A stretch of 64,000 bases of DNA from Rhodobiaceae bacterium (GTDB taxonomy: Bacteria > Pseudomonadota > Alphaproteobacteria > Rhizobiales > Tepidamorphaceae). The stretch's first letter is position 1, and every line of letters begins with the position of its first letter. Below are positions 27,444-37,012 of this stretch, one piece after another. The notes below the pieces were generated by a model. The model searched no databases. It was not told where the DNA came from and worked only from the letters and a program-made list of their open reading frames with translations. The stretch is from NCBI GenBank assembly GCA_020441995.1, contig JAGRLC010000006.1, forward strand, positions 125,534-189,533, written 5' to 3'. A program made the position numbers and the translations under genes.

Positions 27444-28499
27444 TTAGATGCCATAGATTTCGGCATATTCCGGGTCCTTGGCGGCAACCAGCTCGGCAAG
27501 GTCGTAGATGACCTTGGCCTGCTTCCAGGTGGCGTCGTCCTGCATCTTGCCGTCGATCATCACCGCGCCGGTGCCGTCGGGCATGGCGTCGAGGATGCGC
27601 TTTGCGAAAGCCACTTCGCCCGGATCGGGACTGTAGACCTTCTTGGCGATGTCGATCTGGCTTGGATGCAGCGACCATGCGCCGTGGCAGCCCTGCAGGA
27701 AGGCATTGCGGAACTGCGCCTCGCAGGCTGCTGGGTCGGAGAAGTCGCCGAACGGGCCGTAGAACGCCTTGATGCCATAGCTGGCGCATGCATCGACCAT
27801 CTTGGCAACCGTGTAATGCCAAAGGTCCTGCTGGAAGCCCACGCGCGGTTTGTCGCCATCGGCGTCGGCCAGCACCTGATAGTCCGGGTGCCCGCCGCCG
27901 ACGCGGGTGGTCTTCATGCCCCGGAAGGCGGCAAGATCGGCCGGGCCCAGGCTCATGCCGTGCATGCGCGGGCTGGCGGCTGCAATGTCTTCCACGTTCA
28001 TCACGCCTTCTGCCGTTTCGAGAATGGCGTGGATGCCGATCGGTTTGGAAATGCCGTGGCGCGCTTCAAGCTGCGCCAGAAGCTGGTCGAGATAGTGTAT
28101 GTCCCATGCGCCATCGACCTTCGGCAGCATGATCACGTCGAGCTTTTCGCCAACCGCGCTGACAACCTCGATGATGTCGTCGAGTACCCAGGGGCTGTTG
28201 AGGCAGTTGATGCGCGTCCACAGGCCTGTCGCGCCGAAATCGTTGTCGCGCGCCATCTCGATAAAGCCCTGGCGCGCCGCGTCCTTCTGGTCAGCCGGGA
28301 TCGCGTCTTCCAGGTTGCCGAGGATGACGTCGACCTGATTGATCATGGCGGGGATTTTGGCACGCATCTTCTCGATGTGCGGCGGGACGAAATGGATCAT
28401 CCGTTCAAGCCGTACCGGCTGTTCGCGCAAAGGCGCGGGCGCGCCGATGGCAAGCGGGCGGAAGAACTGACGCGGCGTGCGGCCTGCGGGCATGTGCAA
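27444..28499 (-). CDS. CoA ester lyase, malyl-CoA lyase-like (HpcH/HpaI family)
   Basis: A 351-residue cytoplasmic enzyme of the citrate-lyase beta/malyl-CoA lyase group. The N-terminal [13 protein letters not shown] with the downstream [17 protein letters not shown] and [19 protein letters not shown] is typical, and the metal-binding acids are in [20 protein letters not shown] (Glu) and NLEDAI (Asp). [11 protein letters not shown] and [16 protein letters not shown] are the C-terminal signatures. Family members cleave L-malyl-CoA or beta-methylmalyl-CoA; the ethylmalonyl-CoA pathway or glyoxylate assimilation is the likely context. Exact substrate is inferred only. The gene is divergent from the AEC permease across 182 bp. 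Confidence 0.85.
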   Translation of the reverse strand: MHMPAGRTPRQFFRPLAIGAPAPLREQPVRLERMIHFVPPHIEKMRAKIPAMINQVDVILGNLEDAIPADQKDAARQGFIEMARDNDFGATGLWTRINCLNSPWVLDDIIEVVSAVGEKLDVIMLPKVDGAWDIHYLDQLLAQLEARHGISKPIGIHAILETAEGVMNVEDIAAASPRMHGMSLGPADLAAFRGMKTTRVGGGHPDYQVLADADGDKPRVGFQQDLWHYTVAKMVDACASYGIKAFYGPFGDFSDPAACEAQFRNAFLQGCHGAWSLHPSQIDIAKKVYSPDPGEVAFAKRILDAMPDGTGAVMIDGKMQDDATWKQAKVIYDLAELVAAKDPEYAEIYGI

Positions 28500-28681
28500 C
28501 TCCTTGGGCAGGAACCTTTTCGGAAGGGACCTTGCGGTTTCAGCGCAAATTCATGATCGTGGCAAGCGGACTATCGATTAAGTTGGCGGCAAGTCATCGC
28601 CGCGCCGCGTTTTTTGCGCGGGTTTTCAACTCTCCGGGGCCGTGCGCCGCAGCAAGCCAATACGACAAGGATTGATCTCAC

Positions 28682-29644
28682 GTGCAGGACATCATCGCCC
28701 TGGCCACCCCGTTTTTCGGCGTCATCCTGATTGGCTATATCGCTGCGCGGATTTTCAAGCGGCCGGAAGCAGGCCTTGCCTGGCTCTCGATCTTCCTGGT
28801 CTATTTCTCGCTGCCGGCGCTGTTCTTCCGCCTGGTTGCCCAGACGCCATTCGAGGAATTGAGCCGCTGGGGTTTCGTCTTCTCGACGACCTTCGCGACC
28901 TATGCGGCCTTCTCGCTTTCCTTCGTGGTCGGCTACATCGTCACGCGCGGGCGCATTGCCGAGGCGACGATTCAGGCGGTCGCGGGCGCCTATTCCAATG
29001 TCGGCTACATGGGGCCGGGGATCACGCTCGCGGCGCTTGGGCCGGCCGCCGCCGTGCCGACGGCCCTGATCTTCTGTTTCGACAACGCGCTGCTGTTCAC
29101 CCTCGTGCCGCTGCTGATGGCGCTGTCGGGCAACGAGCGCCTGAGCTTCGGCCCGCTGATGCTCTCGGTCGCCAAGAAGGTGTTCCTGCACCCGTTCATC
29201 CTGGCGACGCTCGCCGGCATCATCGCCGCCTATTTCCAGTTCTCGTTTCCCAAGCCGATCGACAATATCCTGACCTTCCTGTCGAACGCGGCGGCGCCCT
29301 GCGCGCTGTTCGTGATGGGGGTGACGGTTGCGCTTCGTCCGCTCAAACGCGTGCCGTGGGAGCTTCCGTTCCTGACGCTCATCAAGCTTGTGGTACACCC
29401 GGCGATTGTTCTCGTGGTGCTCAGCATCGTCGGCAGCTTCGATACAGTCTGGGTTTATACAGCGGTCCTGATGGCCGCATTGCCGCCTGCGCTGAACGTC
29501 TTCGTCCTGGCGCAGCAATACGATACCTATGTGCAGCGCGCATCCAGCGCTGTGCTCATCGGAACGGTCGTTTCGGTGTTCACGCTGACGGGCGCGCTGT
29601 ATCTGACGACACAAAATCTCTTGCCGACCGATTTATTTCCTTGA
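28682..29644 (+). CDS. AEC family transporter (auxin efflux carrier type)
   Basis: A 320-residue inner membrane transporter with about ten hydrophobic helices in two five-helix repeats, as in AEC (malonate/auxin-type) permeases. Recognisable pieces are PFFGVILIGYIAARIFKR at the start, GAYSNVGYMGPGITLAALG in helix 4, and CALFVMGVTVALRP plus LPPALNVFVLAQQYDTYV in the second half. It starts with GTG at 28682, preceded by AAGGA at 10 bases; no nearby ATG fits. AEC carriers export or import organic acids such as malate or malonate; the neighbour CoA-transferase and malyl-CoA lyase genes make an organic-acid substrate plausible. Confidence 0.88.
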   Translation: MQDIIALATPFFGVILIGYIAARIFKRPEAGLAWLSIFLVYFSLPALFFRLVAQTPFEELSRWGFVFSTTFATYAAFSLSFVVGYIVTRGRIAEATIQAVAGAYSNVGYMGPGITLAALGPAAAVPTALIFCFDNALLFTLVPLLMALSGNERLSFGPLMLSVAKKVFLHPFILATLAGIIAAYFQFSFPKPIDNILTFLSNAAAPCALFVMGVTVALRPLKRVPWELPFLTLIKLVVHPAIVLVVLSIVGSFDTVWVYTAVLMAALPPALNVFVLAQQYDTYVQRASSAVLIGTVVSVFTLTGALYLTTQNLLPTDLFP

Positions 29645-29715
29645 GAAACAATATGATAGTGAAATTATCTAAAGTATTGATTCATTGATTGAGATAGCGG
29701 GGCTAAGACGCTGAA

Positions 29716-30858
29716 ATGAATCCATTATCCGGTGTTAAAATCCTTGATCTGACAACCTTGTTGCCCGGGCCGCTTGCAACGCTGATCCTGGCCGAGGCCG
29801 GGGCGGATGTCCTGAAGGTCGAGACGCCGGCTGGCGAGGACATGCGCCGCTTCCCGCCGATGCGAGGCGATACCTCAGCGCTCTTTGCCATCCTCAATCG
29901 CGGCAAGCGCTCCATCAGCCTCGATCTGAAATCGGCAACGGGCAAGCAGTCGCTGGAAAACCTGATACGGGAAGCCGATGTGCTGGTCGAGCAATTCCGC
30001 CCCGGCGTGCTTGACCGGCTCGGATTCGGCACGGGTTCTCTGGAAAAGCTCAACCCGCGCCTGATCGTCTGCTCGATCACCGGATACGGGCAGGACGGGC
30101 CTAAGCGCGATGTGCCCGGCCACGATCTCAACTACATGGCGGAGAGCGGGCTGCTGTCCGTCTCGCCGGGCAGTCCCGAAAGTCCGGCCGTGCCGCCGGC
30201 GCTGATTGCCGACATCGCGGGCGGATCGTTCCCCGCCGTCATCAACATCCTGCTGGCCCTGCGGCAGCGCGACCGGACGGGAGAGGGCTGCCGTCTCGAC
30301 ATTGCAATGACCGATACGCTGTTCACGCTCGCGTTCTGGGGGCTGGCGCAACTGGACGCTTCGGGCAAGCCTCCGATGCCGGGCGGCGAATTGCTGAGCG
30401 GAGGCTCGCCACGCTACCGGCTCTACAAGGCGGCCTGTGGCGGTCTTATTGCCGTTGGGGCACTTGAACAGAAATTCTGGAACAGGTTCTGCGCGCTGAT
30501 CGGCCTGCCTCAGACTCTGGTGGATGACTTTATTGACCCCGTGGCGACCGGAGCCGCAATAGCCGGGCGGATCGCGGAGAAGAGCGCTGACGAGTGGCGC
30601 GCCGTGTTTGACGGACAGGACTGCTGCGCCAATGTCGTGCGCAGCCTTTCAGACGCCATCGCCGATCCGCATTTTGCCGGTCGCGGCCTGTTTGCTCGCA
30701 AGGTCGCTTTGTCCGGAGACGATACAGCCATGGCACTGCCGGTTCCAGTCAGCGAGGCTTTCCGCCAGAGCGATCCCGATCCGAAAGCGGCCCCGATCGA
30801 GCTGGAAGCGCCCGATGGCGTGTTGCCGGGTTGGCCCGGCCGTTCAAACAGCGAGTGA
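29716..30858 (+). CDS. CaiB/BaiF family (type III) CoA transferase
   Basis: A 380-residue family III CoA transferase. The N-terminal LPGPLATLILAEAGADVLKVE and NRGKRSISLDLKS are the family signatures, and the catalytic Asp is in GHDLNYMAESGLL (residue about 137). These enzymes move CoA between carboxylic acids; the acid here is unknown. The C-terminal dimer-forming half (DIAMTDTLFTLAFWGLAQL, then LYKAACGGLIAVGALEQKFW) is intact. It may be co-transcribed with the AEC permease 71 bp upstream. Its last 15 bases overlap the end of the convergent UbiH-type gene, which is unusual but harmless. Confidence 0.9.
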   Translation: MNPLSGVKILDLTTLLPGPLATLILAEAGADVLKVETPAGEDMRRFPPMRGDTSALFAILNRGKRSISLDLKSATGKQSLENLIREADVLVEQFRPGVLDRLGFGTGSLEKLNPRLIVCSITGYGQDGPKRDVPGHDLNYMAESGLLSVSPGSPESPAVPPALIADIAGGSFPAVINILLALRQRDRTGEGCRLDIAMTDTLFTLAFWGLAQLDASGKPPMPGGELLSGGSPRYRLYKAACGGLIAVGALEQKFWNRFCALIGLPQTLVDDFIDPVATGAAIAGRIAEKSADEWRAVFDGQDCCANVVRSLSDAIADPHFAGRGLFARKVALSGDDTAMALPVPVSEAFRQSDPDPKAAPIELEAPDGVLPGWPGRSNSE

Positions 30859-32076
30859 AAGCGCGTCTTCGTCCGGCTCCGCATCGGGCTGCATGATCGC
30901 GGGCGTGTAGCCGCCACCGGGCGCAACGCCTTCGCTCATGATCCGCCGCCGCAGCGGCTCGATGCGGGAAATGGCGAACAGGCCTAGCGCCCGGACAGCC
31001 TGCACAGGCACGAGGTCCGAAAGCAGCGAACGGTTCAGAACGTCAATGGCCGTGGAGCGGGACACGACATCGCCGCGTCTGCGCCGGTCGTAGAGCGCGA
31101 GCGCGGCGTCCGTGTCGTTCGTCTGTGTGAGGCATTCCACCAGCATGGCGGCGTCGCGCAGGCCGAGGTTGAGCCCCTGCGCGCCGATCGGGGGCACCAC
31201 ATGCCCAGCCTCGCCGATCAGGGCGACGCGGTTTTTGGCGAACACCTTCGGCAGCAGGCCGGTCAACGGGAAAGCGCCACGCGGTCCGGCGATCTTCACC
31301 GCGCCCAGCAGCCGGTGGCTGCGCCGCTCGATCTCATTGGCGAGACCATCGTCGTCCAGCGCGCCAAGCCGCTCCGCGCCTTCCGGCGTTTCCGCCATCA
31401 CAACGCTTGATAACTTGCCAGGCAACGGCACGAGCGTGAACGGCCCCGTGCGGCGATGGAATTCCGTCGAGACGTCCATGTGGTCGCGGTCATGCGCGAT
31501 GGTCGTGACGATGGCCGTTTGCGGATAGCGCCACGTGTCGACCACGATTCCCGCGGCCTCGCGGCACAGCGAGCCGCGCCCATCGGCGGCGGCGGCGGCG
31601 TTTGCATGGATCGCCGTGCCGTCATCCAGAACCAGATGGCAGCCATCCGGCCCGGCATCGCAGGACGCAACCGAAGCCGCAATCCACGTGACGTTCTTCT
31701 CATTGCCGACAAGGTCGCCGAGAACCTTGGACAAGGGGGCCGCGGGAAAGTTCCACGCGAAAGCATCGAGACCGATCTCGCCGGCATCGAACTCAACTGT
31801 CGGTGCGCGCAACAGCCGCCCCGTATCGTCGATGATGCGCAGCCGCCGCAACGGTGCGGACCGGGGAAGCAGCGGTTCCCAGGCATCGAGCCGTTGCAAC
31901 ATGCGCACGGCGCCTGCCATCAGCGCGAAGGTGCGATGATCGGGCCTGGCCTGCGGCGCGGCGAGAACCGTCTTCAGTCCGGCGCGCGCGGCAAGCAACG
32001 CGGTCGCAAGCCCGGCAGGCCCGCCGCCAACAACGGCAAGGTCGCAACTCAGTGGCTTGGTGCGCGTATCGGCCAT
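30844..32076 (-). CDS. UbiH/UbiF/VisC/COQ6 family FAD-dependent hydroxylase
   Basis: A 410-residue flavoprotein monooxygenase of the ubiquinone hydroxylase family. The Rossmann motif is VVGGGPAGLATALLAARAG at residues ~14-32, the DG motif is AAADGRGSLCREAAG, and the second FAD-binding motif is NRVALIGEAGHVVPPIGAQG followed by LNLGLRDAAMLVE. GEAGH replaces the usual GDAAH, as in several alphaproteobacterial members. These enzymes hydroxylate the ring of ubiquinone precursors at the membrane face using NAD(P)H and oxygen. The start at 32076 is chosen because upstream residues from 32148 have no counterpart. Confidence 0.88.
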   Translation of the reverse strand: MADTRTKPLSCDLAVVGGGPAGLATALLAARAGLKTVLAAPQARPDHRTFALMAGAVRMLQRLDAWEPLLPRSAPLRRLRIIDDTGRLLRAPTVEFDAGEIGLDAFAWNFPAAPLSKVLGDLVGNEKNVTWIAASVASCDAGPDGCHLVLDDGTAIHANAAAAADGRGSLCREAAGIVVDTWRYPQTAIVTTIAHDRDHMDVSTEFHRRTGPFTLVPLPGKLSSVVMAETPEGAERLGALDDDGLANEIERRSHRLLGAVKIAGPRGAFPLTGLLPKVFAKNRVALIGEAGHVVPPIGAQGLNLGLRDAAMLVECLTQTNDTDAALALYDRRRRGDVVSRSTAIDVLNRSLLSDLVPVQAVRALGLFAISRIEPLRRRIMSEGVAPGGGYTPAIMQPDAEPDEDALSLAV

Positions 32077-32153
32077 GTCCGGTTCCCTTGTGATGATGCC
32101 CGAATATGTGTGCGGAGAGCGGTAGATGGCAACCGCGCCGATTGCCACGGATA

Positions 32154-32618
32154 TCAGAAATCCAGCGGCGCGTTGTCCTTCACTTCCTTCATGACGAAGA
32201 AGGTCCGCGTCTGACGAACGCCGGGAAGGCCGATCAGCTTGTCCCCATGCAGCTTGTTGAAATCAGCCATGTCGCGCACCCGGATTTTGAGGAAATAGTC
32301 GAAATCGCCGGCCACGAGATGGCAGTCCAACACGAAGGGCAGGGCAATGATCGCCTCTTCGAAGGCCGCGAAGCTCTCGGGCGTCGAACGGTCGAGCACG
32401 ACGCCGACCATGGCGAGCGCGCCGCGCTCCACCTTTTGCGGATCGATGGATGCGCGCACGCCGGTGACATAGCTATCGGCGAACAAGCGCTGGATGCGGC
32501 GGTGACATGTGGCGGCGCTTGTATTGGTCCGTTTGGCGATTTCCGCATTGGTCAGCCGCCCGTCCGTCTGCAGCAGGCGGAGGATGCGAATATCGGTCCG
32601 GTCAAGATGTTCGATCAT
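32154..32618 (-). CDS. acdR: Lrp/AsnC family regulator, probable AcdR
   Basis: The 154-residue regulator has the Lrp layout: N-terminal winged helix (LDRTDIRILRLLQTDGRLT, EIAKRTNTSAATCHRRIQRL) and the C-terminal RAM ligand domain (MVGVVLDRSTPESFAAFEEA, CHLVAGDFDYFLKIRVRDM). It is divergent from the ACC deaminase gene, the known arrangement of acdR-acdS, where AcdR with ACC activates acdS. GAGG lies 8 bases before the ATG. The gap contains a perfect palindrome (32640-32649) that may be its operator. The name is inferred from position and family, not from a sequence signature. Confidence 0.85.
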   Translation of the reverse strand: MIEHLDRTDIRILRLLQTDGRLTNAEIAKRTNTSAATCHRRIQRLFADSYVTGVRASIDPQKVERGALAMVGVVLDRSTPESFAAFEEAIIALPFVLDCHLVAGDFDYFLKIRVRDMADFNKLHGDKLIGLPGVRQTRTFFVMKEVKDNAPLDF

Positions 32619-32639
32619 GAAAGAAACCTCGATAAAGAG

Positions 32640-32649
32640 GCAAATTTGC
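32640..32649. promoter_or_regulatory. Palindrome in acdR-acdS gap, candidate Lrp-type operator
   Basis: GCAAATTTGC is a perfect 10-bp palindrome 22 bp upstream of the acdR start and 130 bp upstream of acdS, in a gap of 160 bp rich in A and T. Lrp-family proteins bind short, degenerate AT-rich palindromes. A 10-bp perfect palindrome can also arise by chance. Confidence 0.4.
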
Positions 32650-32778
32650 GGAAGGATAATTCGCACAAAGCGCATGAATGAAGTTAGAAGTCAAAATTCA
32701 GGGCCATTTCGAGAGTACATTTCAAGCGATAATGGTTAGTTTTCGGGTGATTTCATTGCTGTTGAAAGGCCCGTCACC

Positions 32779-33798
32779 ATGTCACTTCTCGACAAGTTCG
32801 AACGTTACCCGCTTACCTTTGGTCCGACGCCGATCGAGCATCTGCCGCGGCTGAGCGCCGCCATCGGCGGCGATGTCGAAATCTGGGCCAAGCGCGACGA
32901 CTGCAATTCAGGCCTCGCCATGGGCGGCAACAAGCTGCGCAAGCTTGAATACATCGTCCCGGACGCGATTGCTTCCGGCGCCGATACGCTGGTCTCGATC
33001 GGCGGTGTGCAGTCCAACCACACCCGCATGGTCGCCGCCACCGCCGCCAAAATCGGCATGAAATGCGTCGTCATCCAGGAAAAGTGGGTGCCGCACTACG
33101 ACGCCGTCTACGACCGCGTCGGCAATATCCTGATGACGCGCCTGATGGGCGCCGACAGCCGGCTCGTGGAAGACGGTTTCGACATTGGCATCCGCAAGAG
33201 CTGGGAAGACGCGATCCAGTCGGTCAAGGATGCCGGCGGCAAGCCGTACCCGATCCCCGCCGGTGCTTCGGTCCACAAATACGGTGCGCTCGGCTATGTC
33301 GGCTTTGCCGAGGAGGTTGCCGCGCAGGAGGCCGATCTCGGCTTCAAGTTCGACTACATCGTCGTCTGCGTCGTCACCGGCTCGACCCAGGGCGGCATGA
33401 TCGTCGGCTTTGCCGCGCAGGACCGCGCCGACCGCGTTATCGGCATCGATGCCTCCGGAACCGTCGAACAGACCCGCGCGCAGGTCCGCGAGATCGTCGA
33501 TAACACGGCTGAACTGGTGGATCTCGGCCGCAAGGTTCGTGACGACGAGATCGTTATCAATCCCGACTATGCCTATCCCGCCTATGGCGTTCCCTCCGAG
33601 GAGACCAACGAGGCGATCCGCTTGGCGGCCCGCACCGAGGCGATGATGACCGACCCCGTCTACGAGGGGAAATCGATGCAGGGAATGATCGACCTGACGA
33701 AAAAGGGCTTCTTTCCGAAGGGATCGCGAATCCTCTACGCTCATCTCGGCGGCGCTCCGGCGCTGAACGGTTACAGCTACTACTACCGCGAGGGCTGA
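32779..33798 (+). CDS. acdS: 1-aminocyclopropane-1-carboxylate deaminase
   Basis: AcdS is a PLP enzyme that opens ACC, the ethylene precursor of plants, to alpha-ketobutyrate and ammonia. The 339-residue protein has NK52LRKLEY with the PLP lysine, QSNHTRM with the nucleophilic Ser79, the Y295-E296 pair in DPVYEGKSM, and Leu323 in [11 protein letters not shown]. Glu and Leu at these sites (295 and 322 in Pseudomonas numbering, one lower) separate true ACC deaminase from D-cysteine desulfhydrase, so the call is firm. The start is preceded by AAAGG. It is divergent from an Lrp regulator and ends in a terminator. It suggests contact with plants or algae. Confidence 0.95.
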   Translation: MSLLDKFERYPLTFGPTPIEHLPRLSAAIGGDVEIWAKRDDCNSGLAMGGNKLRKLEYIVPDAIASGADTLVSIGGVQSNHTRMVAATAAKIGMKCVVIQEKWVPHYDAVYDRVGNILMTRLMGADSRLVEDGFDIGIRKSWEDAIQSVKDAGGKPYPIPAGASVHKYGALGYVGFAEEVAAQEADLGFKFDYIVVCVVTGSTQGGMIVGFAAQDRADRVIGIDASGTVEQTRAQVREIVDNTAELVDLGRKVRDDEIVINPDYAYPAYGVPSEETNEAIRLAARTEAMMTDPVYEGKSMQGMIDLTKKGFFPKGSRILYAHLGGAPALNGYSYYYREG

Positions 33799-33812
33799 GG
33801 CCGCTCCATATG

Positions 33813-33844
33813 AAGGGCTGGTCCTTGATTTGGGGCCAGCCTTT
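33813..33844 (+). terminator. Rho-independent terminator after acdS
   Basis: AAGGGCTGGTCC and GGGCCAGCCTTT pair over 12 bp (two wobbles) around TTGATTTG, starting 15 bp after the acdS stop and ending 14 bp before the terC start. The T tail is short (TTTCT), so termination may be incomplete. Confidence 0.7.
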
Positions 33845-33858
33845 CTACATAGGACGCG

Positions 33859-34584
33859 ATGCTTGAGCTTTTGACAGATCCTGCCATATGGGCGGCCTTC
33901 GTCACCCTGACGGCGATGGAAATCATCCTCGGGATCGACAACATCGTTTTCCTGTCGCTGCTGACCGGCCCGCTGGACAAGCAGACGGGCCGCCGCGCCC
34001 GCCGGATCGGGCTGTTCCTCGCGCTGCTGATGCGTGTCGCGCTGCTGTTTGCCATCACGTGGATCATCGGGCTGACGCATCCCGCGTTCACGCTGTTCGA
34101 TTACACCGTCACGTGGCGCGACCTGATCCTTCTTGCCGGCGGATTGTTCCTGATCGTCAAGGCGACGCTGGAAATTCACACCGGCATCGAGGGCACGGAG
34201 CAGGAGAAAACGGGCCCGAAGGTCAAGGCAGGCGCCGCGTTCGCCATGATCATCGCGCAGATCGTGGTGATCGACGCTGTGTTCTCCGTCGATTCCATCC
34301 TCACCGCCGTTGGCATGGCCGACGATGTCGAGGTCATGATCGCAGCCGTCATGGTGGCGATTGCGGTCATGTATGTGGCCTCCGAGCCCATTGCCGGCTT
34401 TATCGAGCGCCACCCGACCACCAAAATGCTGGCGCTGGCCTTTCTGATGCTGATCGGCGTGGCACTGGTCGCCGATGGCCTTGGGTTCCATATCCCTCGC
34501 GGCTACATTTATTTCGCCATGGCGTTTTCCGCCGTGGTGGAGATGATCAATCTTGCGGCCCGCCAGCGCCGCAATTCGGCGTAA
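33859..34584 (+). CDS. TerC family integral membrane protein
   Basis: A 241-residue protein of the TerC family, named for tellurite resistance and now tied to Mn2+ export. The two family motifs with acidic metal-binding residues are present: EIILGIDNIVFLSLL near residue 21 and AQIVVIDAVFSVDSILTAVG near residue 135. There are seven hydrophobic helices; the ERHPTTKMLALAFLMLIGVA segment is conserved. No ter genes are nearby. The stop is 35 bp before the quinone reductase start, so both may share a transcript. Confidence 0.92.
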   Translation: MLELLTDPAIWAAFVTLTAMEIILGIDNIVFLSLLTGPLDKQTGRRARRIGLFLALLMRVALLFAITWIIGLTHPAFTLFDYTVTWRDLILLAGGLFLIVKATLEIHTGIEGTEQEKTGPKVKAGAAFAMIIAQIVVIDAVFSVDSILTAVGMADDVEVMIAAVMVAIAVMYVASEPIAGFIERHPTTKMLALAFLMLIGVALVADGLGFHIPRGYIYFAMAFSAVVEMINLAARQRRNSA

Positions 34585-34618
34585 CACAGCGAACGCGAAG
34601 AAAGAACGGAGCAAACCC

Positions 34619-35593
34619 ATGCCCAAGGCGATCCAGATCCACCAGACCGGCGGCCCCGAAGTGATGAAGTTCGAGGACGTGGACGTAGGCGCGCCGGCCG
34701 AGGGGCAGGTGCTCATCCGCCATACGGCCATCGGTATCAACTTCATCGACGTCTATTTCCGCACCGGTCTCTATCCCGCGCCGCAGATGCCTTTCATTCC
34801 GGGCATGGAAGGCGCCGGCGTCATCGAGGCTGTCGGTCCGGGGGTGGCCGATCTGAAGCAAGGCGACCGTGTGGCTTACCCGATGACGCTGGGCGCCTAT
34901 GCCGAGATGCGCCTCATGCCCTCCGACCGCGTGGTGAAAATTCCCGAAGGCATCACCGACGAGCAGGCGGCTTCGATGATGCTGAAGGGCATGACGGCGC
35001 GCTATCTGCTGCGCCAGACCTACGTGGTGAAGAAGGGCGACACGATCCTGATGCATGCCGCTGCCGGCGGCGTCGGCCTGATCGTTTGCCAGTGGGCCAA
35101 TGCGCTCGGCGCGACCGTGATCGGCACGGCGGGGTCGAAGGAGAAGTGCGAACTGGCGAAAGCCCACGGCGCGCATTTCGTCATCAATTACCGCGAAGAG
35201 GATTTCGTCGAGCGCGTCATCGACATCACCGATGGGCAGAAGTGCGATGTGGTCTATGACGGCGTCGGCAAGGACGTGTTCTATCCATCGCTCGACTGCC
35301 TGAAACCGCGCGGCATGATGGCGACCTTCGGCAATGCGTCCGGCCCCGTAGACCCGCTCAACCTGCTGCTGCTGTCGCAGAAGGGGTCGCTTTATGTGAC
35401 GCGCCCGACACTTGCGACCCACATCGCCTCGCGCAACGACCTGACCGAAAGCGCTGAAGACCTGTTCGATGTCGTGGCCAGCGGCAAGGTCAGCATCGAG
35501 GTCAACCAGCGCTACGCGCTCGCCGACGCGGCGAAGGCGCATACGGACCTCGAAGGCCGCAAGACGACCGGAGCCAGCGTATTATTGGCGTAA
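34619..35593 (+). CDS. NADPH:quinone oxidoreductase (zeta-crystallin type MDR enzyme)
   Basis: The 324-residue cytoplasmic enzyme belongs to the quinone oxidoreductase branch of medium-chain dehydrogenases. It starts MPKAIQIHQTGGPEVMKFED, has the GINFIDVYFRTGLYP and FIPGMEGAGVIEAVGPGV blocks, and the nucleotide-binding motif HAAAGGVGLIVCQWANALG. Structural-zinc cysteines are missing, as in this subfamily. It reduces quinones or enones with NADPH. GGAG lies seven bases before the ATG at 34619. Confidence 0.93.
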   Translation: MPKAIQIHQTGGPEVMKFEDVDVGAPAEGQVLIRHTAIGINFIDVYFRTGLYPAPQMPFIPGMEGAGVIEAVGPGVADLKQGDRVAYPMTLGAYAEMRLMPSDRVVKIPEGITDEQAASMMLKGMTARYLLRQTYVVKKGDTILMHAAAGGVGLIVCQWANALGATVIGTAGSKEKCELAKAHGAHFVINYREEDFVERVIDITDGQKCDVVYDGVGKDVFYPSLDCLKPRGMMATFGNASGPVDPLNLLLLSQKGSLYVTRPTLATHIASRNDLTESAEDLFDVVASGKVSIEVNQRYALADAAKAHTDLEGRKTTGASVLLA

Positions 35594-35672
35594 CCGGGCC
35601 ATTGACAGCTTGAGACTGCCGCACGCACAAACCCGGCTGGACGGCTAGACGAGAATCGCGAAAGGGCGGCCC

Positions 35673-36932
35673 ATGGTTCAGGTCCTCTACAGCGTGTGGG
35701 CCCTTTTGCTTGGCGTTGTGCTGATCATGCTGGGCAACGGCATGCATTCCACGCTGATCGGCCTGCGCGGCGATCTCGAAGGCTTCTCAGCAGCCTCGCT
35801 GGCGATTATCGCCTCGGGCTATTTCGCCGGCTTTCTCTCAGGCGCGCGTCTGGCCCCGGTGATGATCCGGCGCGTCGGCCACGTGCGCGTCTTCGCGGCG
35901 CTTGGCAGCTTCATGTCGGCGGGTCTGATCGCGTTTCCGCTCGTCACCGAACCGTGGGTCTGGACGCTGCTGCGCCTGCTGGTCGGTTTCTGCATGTCCG
36001 GTATCTATGTGGCCTCGGAAAGTTGGCTCAACAACGCCGCCACCAACGAGACGCGCGGCAAGATCCTGTCGGCCTACATGATCGCGCAGACGTTGGGCAT
36101 CATCGGCGCGCAGGGGCTGCTGACACTGGGGGATGCAGCCACCTCCGCGCTGTTCATCGGCGCCTCGATCCTCGTCTCGGTATCGTTTGCGCCGATCCTG
36201 CTGTCGGTCAGCCCGGCGCCGGCCATCGAGGTCGCGCAGCCGATGTCCATGCGCCGGCTCTTCGAAAGTTCGCCGCTTGGCACCGTCGGCGTCTTCGTGC
36301 TGGGCGCAACCTATGCGATCCAGTCCGGCATGGGGGCGGTTTTTGGCGCGCAGATCGGGTTGCCGCCGGCGCAGATCGCGCTGTTCGTTGCAATGCTCTT
36401 TGCCGGTGCGCTTTTTCTGCAATACCCGATCGGCTGGCTGTCGGACCGCATGGACCGGCGCAAGCTGATCTTCGGCGCATCCGTCATCGGTTTCCTGTCC
36501 TGCGCGCTTGGCTGGGTAAGCGGCGGCGGCACCTGGCTGCTGATGACAGCGGCGTTCTTTGCGGGTGGCGTTACGGCCCCGCTTTACGCGCTGTTGCTGG
36601 CCTATACCAACGACTTTCTCTCGACCGACGAGATGCCGGCGGCCTCCGGCGGGCTCGTGTTCACGTTTGGCATGGGCGCCATCGCGGGCCCGCTGCTGGT
36701 CGGCTGGGCGATGGAGGGCATCGGCCCGTTCGCCTTCTGGATCGTGCTCGGCGCGACCTTCGCGATTATGGCGCTCTACGCGCTCTACCGCATGACCCAG
36801 CGCGCCGCCCCGTCGGCGGACGAGACCGAGACCTATCTCGGCGTCCTGCCAACCGCTTCGCCATATACGGTCGAAGCCGCCGGCGCCTGGGCCGTCGAGC
36901 AGACGGAGGCGGAGAAGGAGGATGGGGCTTAG
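35673..36932 (+). CDS. MFS transporter, YcaD-like
   Basis: A 419-residue major facilitator with twelve hydrophobic helices. The first helices (LGNGMHSTLIGLRGDLEGF, ASGYFAGFLSGARLAPVMI) and GFCMSGIYVASESWLNNAA resemble the YcaD/UMF2 group, whose substrates are not known. The second half carries the inter-domain loop GWLSDRMDRRKLI, a variant of the MFS GxxxDRxGRR motif. The C-terminal tail (about 35 residues) is acidic and cytoplasmic. No regulator is adjacent. About 80 bp separate it from the quinone reductase upstream, so shared transcription is possible. Confidence 0.88.
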   Translation: MVQVLYSVWALLLGVVLIMLGNGMHSTLIGLRGDLEGFSAASLAIIASGYFAGFLSGARLAPVMIRRVGHVRVFAALGSFMSAGLIAFPLVTEPWVWTLLRLLVGFCMSGIYVASESWLNNAATNETRGKILSAYMIAQTLGIIGAQGLLTLGDAATSALFIGASILVSVSFAPILLSVSPAPAIEVAQPMSMRRLFESSPLGTVGVFVLGATYAIQSGMGAVFGAQIGLPPAQIALFVAMLFAGALFLQYPIGWLSDRMDRRKLIFGASVIGFLSCALGWVSGGGTWLLMTAAFFAGGVTAPLYALLLAYTNDFLSTDEMPAASGGLVFTFGMGAIAGPLLVGWAMEGIGPFAFWIVLGATFAIMALYALYRMTQRAAPSADETETYLGVLPTASPYTVEAAGAWAVEQTEAEKEDGA

Positions 36933-37012
36933 CCTAAGCAACATCCCGGATTCCTGGCATTCGCCGCGATGAAGGGGAGCGTGTCACGCAGCTGGTGCGC
37001 AACGCTCGGCCT

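Noticed and set aside
28571..29614. Minus-strand frame opposite the AEC permease
   Set aside because: Its translation is highly charged (Arg/Glu/His), typical for the antisense of a hydrophobic protein gene.
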